From: Deinandra increscens subsp. villosa
Lineage: Eukaryota > Streptophyta > Magnoliopsida > Asterales > Asteraceae
Direction of reading: 5' to 3'
DNA: 64,000 nucleotides
Assembly: GCA_039602395.1 (NCBI GenBank)
Contig: JBCNJP010000006.1
Location: forward strand, 60,696,429-60,760,428
The position numbers were made by a program, and so were the translations under genes. Shown here in pieces: positions 58,682 to 64,000 of this stretch. Below the pieces are notes generated by a model that made no database searches, was not told the origin of the DNA, and saw only the letters and a program-made list of their open reading frames with translations. The first letter of the stretch is position 1. Each line of letters opens with the position of its first letter.

Positions 58682-60444
58682 GTTCATTATAAATACATAT
58701 ATAAAAAATAAAAAGAGAAAAGTTAATCAAATTTATTATGTTTGACAAATTATTGATTAGTTTTCTTAAAATAATCAAATTATTTAGTAAATTTATTCAA
58801 TTCATATTAAGTTTGTCAAATTTTTTTAAATGAATATTTTGTTTTGACAAAATTGGTAATTATACTTAATTGATAATCTAATAAATTGATACTTGAATTT
58901 GATTTTGACACCCATTATAGTGCTTTATTATGATCAAAGATAGTCGTTTTCATTTAGAATTTTTGTTGGAAAATGTGTATGAATGAGATGTTAATCTCAA
59001 AGTGAAAAAAATAAGTTCATTTGTCCCACATTGATATGAAGACAAACTGGTGGGTAGTTTATAAGTGTAAGACTCTAAGCCTCTAAGCCATATCAATCAT
59101 GAAATTATGAGCAACAAAACACGTATTCGGGCCAATTCATGTACGTATCACCATAAGGTTATTCACCAACGTTTCGAGACTCAACTTGTGCGTGATGACT
59201 TGTGATGTGATTTAGGACTAGAAGACTCATAATTATATCCATATTGACTTACGATATGCAAAAACGTGACTTCCCGGTTAATCGACAAATCGCGTACCAA
59301 AATCACGTAAAAATCACGAATTGCATTATTTTTCGAAACAAGGAACCCATTTTGGATCCAAAAGTTTCTAATTAAATATTTTATTTTGAAAAATATTTAT
59401 GAATCGTTTAAAAGCTTTAATTCGGGGTATAAACACCCAAAACTTCTCTGGATGCGTAATAATCCAAAAATCGGGAAATCACGAAATTTTAAAATGGGTC
59501 GGGCTTCATAACCGGATAATTTGCAAATGTTACATTAACGATGGAGAAGAAAATGTTGACGATGCCGGAAATGGCGGTGGTTTGCGGCTGTAGCGCTGCC
59601 GCCGGAGAGGTTCCGCTGTAGCGCCGCCGCCGGCTTAGAAGGCTGCATATGAGATGATTGGTATATCGGTGCAGAGGAAAGCTTGGTCATGTAAGAACAA
59701 GAGCAACATCAACAACAAATCAAATTATTTCTCTACCTTTTCAATTTCTTATTTTTTTTTCCCTTTGTTGAATATGAGATTTTTGGTTTGTAATTCATCT
59801 TACCAGAATATGAACACCATATCTTTCTTCTTCTGCTCTTGATCAATGGTTGCACAAATTTTGTTGTTTAAACCCTATGAACTTCAATTAACCCATACCT
59901 AATAGATTCATATAATGTGTGTCTCAAGACTAAACCGACAGGAAGAAGAAGGAGACAACGGTCTCCTATGGAGCTTCATCCGTTCTCCGACCTCCATCTC
60001 CTCTCTTCTAATCAAACCTCACCGGCGAGTTTTTTCCCCTATCTTCTCTGCGGCGGTGACGGTAACACCCGACTAGGGTTTCACCGAGCTAACAAGTGAC
60101 GGTACGAGGTAGGGGATGACTGGTAGGTGTCCAGTTGTGCTCCAATGGCGTTGATTTCGGCATTTCAGCCATAAGTTGGCGGCGACAGTGAGTGACGAGC
60201 CGATCGCGAATCCGACGACTATGTGCGATTTCGACGACTGTCGCAATTCAAGAAGGGGTTTCATATAGACACGAATGGTTTTTGGTCAGACACTCTCTCT
60301 TAACGTGATATTAAGGCCTAAATGTTACATCTCGGTTCGTGTCTCTAACTAGCGTGACATTAAGGCCTAAATGTTACATTTTTTTTTATTTATAAGAATA
60401 AATCTAGTAGTTTTTTTTTTCAATTTAAAACCACTTTAATTTTA
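58682..60444. other. Spacer, no gene recognised
   Basis: May include the body of the Helitron-like element. 59540-59640 is GC-rich with repeated GTAGCGC.GCCGCCG. ORFs at 59917-60099 and 60073-60264 match nothing known to me. A phrase ATTAAGGCCTAAATGTTACA is duplicated at about 60310 and 60360. Confidence 0.4.
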
Positions 60445-60905
60445 TAATAAGTAAAATACACTTCATAAAAAAGCCAAAAAACGTAATTAAAAAAAATTAA
60501 AAACAACTCGTTAAAAAAAAAAATCAAAATAAGCATTTTAAAAAATTAAGAAAACAACTTTATGAAATAAAAATATCTAAAAAAATAACATTTTACAAAA
60601 CGTGAAAAAAGAGTTTACGTAATTTAAATACACTTCATAAAAAACCCAAAAAACGTAATTATTTATATTTTTAAAATTAAGGTGTTTCTATAAAAAAAAT
60701 ATCAAAATAAGCATTTTAAAAAATTAAAAAAAACAACTTTATGAAATAAAAATATCTAAAAAATAACATTTTACAAAATGTATAAAAGATTTTACGTAAT
60801 TTAAATACACTTCATAAAAACCCAAAAAACATAATTAATTTTTTTTTAAACAACTCGTTTTTATTAAAAAATCAAAATAAGCATTTTAAAAAATTTAAAA
60901 CAACT
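60445..60905. repeat. A-rich tandem repeat, about 175-bp unit, 2.6 copies
   Basis: CACTTCATAAAAA..CCAAAAAACGTAATTA recurs at about 60459, 60632 and 60808, with AAAATAAGCATTTTAAAAAATT and AACAACTTTATGAAA in each unit. Confidence 0.88.
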
Positions 60906-61548
60906 TTATGAAAGGTGACGTTTAGGCATAAATGTGGTCTGCTAAAGTAAGAAACGTAACATTCAGATCTAAATGTGAGGTTTAGGGTGAGTGTATTTAA
61001 AAAAGTGTTCGTGTTGTGTATCATAGGCCATTCAAGAAGGGGTTTGGGGTGGGGTGGTTTCAACTTCTTTTTTTTTGTTAGTTAAAGTAATTACAAAAAT
61101 AGTCCTTCAAATTTTAAAAACGTTAGAAATTTATATAAATAGCCCTTTATGTGCAAAGTGACTGAAATACCTTTGACTTAACATAAAAGTTTAATCCCGT
61201 TAGACAAAAGGAATCAAATCATACAAAAAAGCAAACTATAGAGTATCAGTGAAAATTTTTTAACTTTTAAACTCAGGTGACAAAAGATGAGAAACCAGAG
61301 GGACGCAAACGTAATTAACTCAAAAATAAATCCAAACCAATAAAGAAGATTTGCGGTAATATTAAATTAAACTAAATTATATAAATCCAAACCGAATTCA
61401 AACCCTATAAAATAAAACACAAAATTGCTCGTAGAAGTAACCGTAGTTCACACAGGCAGAAGAACAGAGGAACGCAAGTCCTCCGCACCAAAATTCACGT
61501 ACTCCATTCCTTGCGTCTCCGTGTATCGACGGCCACCGCCCGCCGGCG
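60906..61548 (+). other. MED8 upstream region and 5' UTR
   Basis: No separate gene. About 61410-61548 is probably the leader of MED8. An ORF at 61425-61658 runs through it in another frame and has no recognisable domain. Confidence 0.5.
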
Positions 61549-64000
61549 ATGGATGCTCCGCCGAGACCAGGTCAACGGCAGCCGCAGCATTCACAACAAC
61601 CACCGGAGAAGGTTACGGAGAGGCTAAGGCTAAACCCTGCCGTACAGCAGCAACTTAACCTAGAATCTGTTAACACCAGAGCCATCAGTCTCTTCAAATC
61701 CATCTCTCGCATCCTCGAAGATCTCGATCTCATTGCGCGCACAAATTCTGTTCTCGACTGGTTAGTTTCTCCAATTGGATCTCTTCGGTCAAAATCCGCG
61801 AGTTCGCGCGTTATAATTTAATCTGAATTTAGGAAAGTAATTGCTGAGATTTGTTTTCTGTATCCATCAGGCATGATGTAGTAGGTTCGTTTTCTATGGT
61901 AGACCTTGAGCTTTATCGCATTGTGGAAGATATTAAGAAGGTTTCTAAGGCTTTTGTTGTTCATCCGAAGAATGTCAGTGCTGAAAATGCTGCTAGTAAG
62001 TGTTGAAACTCTATAGCATAAAAAATTGGAAGATGCAGTTAACGATATCTAGTGTTGTTGTAGTTTTGCCTGTTATGATTTCATCGAAGCTATTGCCGGA
62101 GATAGAAGCAGATGAAAATTCCAAGCGAGAACAGTTGCTATATGCTATGCAGAATCTGCCTGTACCATCACAGATTGAAAAGTTAAAGGTAACACGTGTT
62201 GGACTAATCTTCTAATCGGTCAATAGTTATAGTTAGAGATTGAGCAGTAAAATTTTATTAGTTACTTAATTGAGTTAGTATTAGACTAGAATTAGGATTG
62301 ATTATTTAATTATTTTTTGGGTAGATATTAAGTCATTAATTATTTTATTTAGTTCATAATGTAAATAGGTTACTTGTTCTCCAAGTTTGACGTGTATAAA
62401 TAGGGGTTGATAGGGTTTTTGTAAATTGTTTCGGTTAGTTATATTTTATGAGTTGATTTTCGTTCCTGGTTTAATACTGTGATATCCATTAACACGCACA
62501 CACGTTTGTGTGTGGGTGGGGGAAGCTAGTGTACAAAGTGTACGCAAGAAGGAATTGACCTTGTGTGATAAACTTGCGTGTGATAGTTCCGTTTTTTTTT
62601 CCCGTATTTCAATCACATAGGTGTCTTAATCATGCAAGAGCAATTCCTTCTTGCGTTATTCGATTGTACACTTTGTATGAGAAAAGTACTTTGTAGTTGA
62701 ACTTTTACCTAGAGAGAGAGAGGCGCTTCATTTCTTCAGAAACAATAAGATGTTGATTCCAATGAGTTTTAAGATTTATTTAAAATAATAAGTTATTGAT
62801 AGCATTTTGACAAGATGCATATGTGTGCATTCTTATCCTTTTTTTTCTAAATTATGAAGGGAGGCAAGATAAAATCAAAGAAAGAGTGGACATAAATAAA
62901 TATACATATTCATCCAATTTTACTGTTTTCATTGAAGCATTATATGCATGTGCTTATGCCCGGTTCTCACGGTTTCAATGTAATTTTTGTGTTGAAAAGA
63001 ACATGCCCCTATATATATATATGATATATGGTATTACTGCACAAATGTGATCACCTTCAGTTTCCAAAACCTTACATATACAGAATTATGTCTTTTGTAG
63101 GCTAGAATTGACATGATTGGAGCAGCTTGTGAAAGTGCTGAAAAAGTCATTGCTGATACCCGCAAAACCTACTTTGGCACTCGTCAGGGCCCCGCCAAAA
63201 TCTCGACTTTGGATAAAGCTCAAGCTGCAAAAATTCGAGAACAAGAAAATTTATTGAGACGTGCTGTTAATCATGGTCAAGGTGTTCTTCTAATTTCCTC
63301 TATATTGTAGTTTAATGCTTTTCGTTCATTTTTTTTTGTGTGTAATAATGTGACATATCATACATATGATCATAGGGGATGACTTTGTGCCCATTGTAAC
63401 CTGAGGAACCTATAACTAATTATTTTGTGACATGCTAGTATGCTACTACTCCTGAAGGATTAGAGCATGGTTACATATTTTTGGGTTGGAGTTAAGTCAC
63501 CATTTGGTCTAAGCAATTAACATATTTTGATCAGCTAAATATTTTTTATGTACACAACTATGCAAGATGATGATGTGACATCAATTTATGTGTACAAATC
63601 ATCCTTTTCCTGTAGGCTTACGTTTACCCATGGACCAAAGACAGATCGCATCAGCATTTCCAGCTCATCTAGCAGATGTATACCCAGTTGGTGAAAATGT
63701 GCATACCATTTCTGAGTCATCTGGTACGTGCTTAAAAACAAAACAAACAAAAAAATGATTCTTGCAAATTTAAAATTACTATTGAAATCCAGCTGTTTGA
63801 CAATTTCTTGGTCTCTTTTTTTTTAAAGAAATTTACATGAAGAATACCCCTCCCGTGCCTTCAAATACTGTAAAAGACCAAGGAGCATTGATGCAGGTTA
63901 GATAATCATGTTTATAATAATCCTTGTTTGTGTTAGTGTGGTACATAACAATCTATCTATACTATATAATAAACACAAGTTTTTTATGTATAGGTGGCAC
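61549..64000 (+). CDS. MED8: Mediator complex subunit 8, 5' part (cut by window end)
   Basis: Exons 61549-61760, 61871-61995, 62064-62188, 63101-63281, 63616-63723 and 63829-63896 give 273 codons with consistent phases, and a seventh exon seems to begin at 63994. Conserved plant MED8 blocks: L-N-P-A-V-Q-Q-Q-L-N-L-E, A-I-S-L-F-K-S-I-S-R-I-L-E-D, F-S-M-V-D-L-E-L, L-P-V-M-I-S-S-K-L-L-P-E, T-R-Q-G-P-A-K, R-L-P-M-D-Q-R-Q. MED8 is a head-module subunit of Mediator, linking transcription factors to RNA polymerase II in the nucleus. Full plant MED8 is about 520-550 aa with a Gln-rich C-terminal half, which lies beyond the window. The start ATG is the first in frame upstream of the conserved region. 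It is preceded by proline/glutamine-rich sequence (P-P-R-P-G-Q-R-Q-P-Q). Confidence 0.94.
62190..62760. other. LTR-like debris and inverted repeat in MED8 intron 3
   Basis: 62393-62405 has a TATA-like GTATAAATAGGGG. CTAGTGTACAAAGTGTACGC...AAGGAATTG (from about 62526) is mirrored by CAATTCCTTCTTGCG...TGTACACTTTGTA (to about 62679). A short solo LTR or TRIM is possible, but no target duplication was found. Confidence 0.4.

Overview
The window is plant nuclear DNA, AT-rich and dense in transposable elements. GT-AG introns, chloroplast and mitochondrial proteins, and hAT, PIF/Harbinger, Mutator-like, Helitron, copia, LINE and long solo-LTR sequences all point to a flowering plant. The 2.6-3.2 kb LTRs that begin TGTCACACCCC and the KH, HugZ-like and MED8 gene structures fit a eudicot. 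I lean towards Asteraceae, but that is inference. One 500-base assembly gap lies at 5771-6270.

Layout. 1-3690 is the left copy of a segmental duplication whose right copy is 33976-37262. Each copy holds a SNase-like exon remnant at its left edge, a DNL-type zinc-finger (Hsp70-escort) gene and a Pack-MULE carrying a 2-oxoglutarate dioxygenase fragment. The left DNL gene looks intact; the right one has lost its first zinc knuckle. 3.7-9.6 kb holds orphan leader-like sequence, the gap, a cluster of about twelve CACGTG motifs, a 453-bp tandem duplication and an 80-bp minisatellite. 9.65-19.59 kb is a nest of long LTRs. Two of them have perfect 5-bp target duplications, and a 1.64-kb Mutator-like element with a 9-bp duplication sits inside the second. 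19.6-28.6 kb is a broken copia element containing a large palindrome (A). 29-32 kb holds a Helitron terminus and a long-TIR element. 32.2-33.9 kb is a second palindrome (B).

Both palindromes are inverted duplications of a staphylococcal-nuclease-like gene (plant CAN1/CAN2-related) that keeps exon-intron structure but is pseudogenised. Transcription through either would give a long imperfect hairpin RNA. They are the best candidates here for an undescribed small-RNA source acting on an SNase gene family. The sequence shows the structure only; expression and small RNAs are untested.

Ordinary genes fill the right half: a five-KH-domain RNA-binding protein (minus strand, 8 coding exons, one likely GC-AG intron), a chloroplast HugZ-like/PPOX split-barrel protein (plus strand, 9 exons, first intron 5.6 kb and full of transposons), and the 5' half of Mediator subunit MED8 (plus strand, cut by the window end). 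They are separated by MITEs and tandem repeats and show no operon-like or pathway link.
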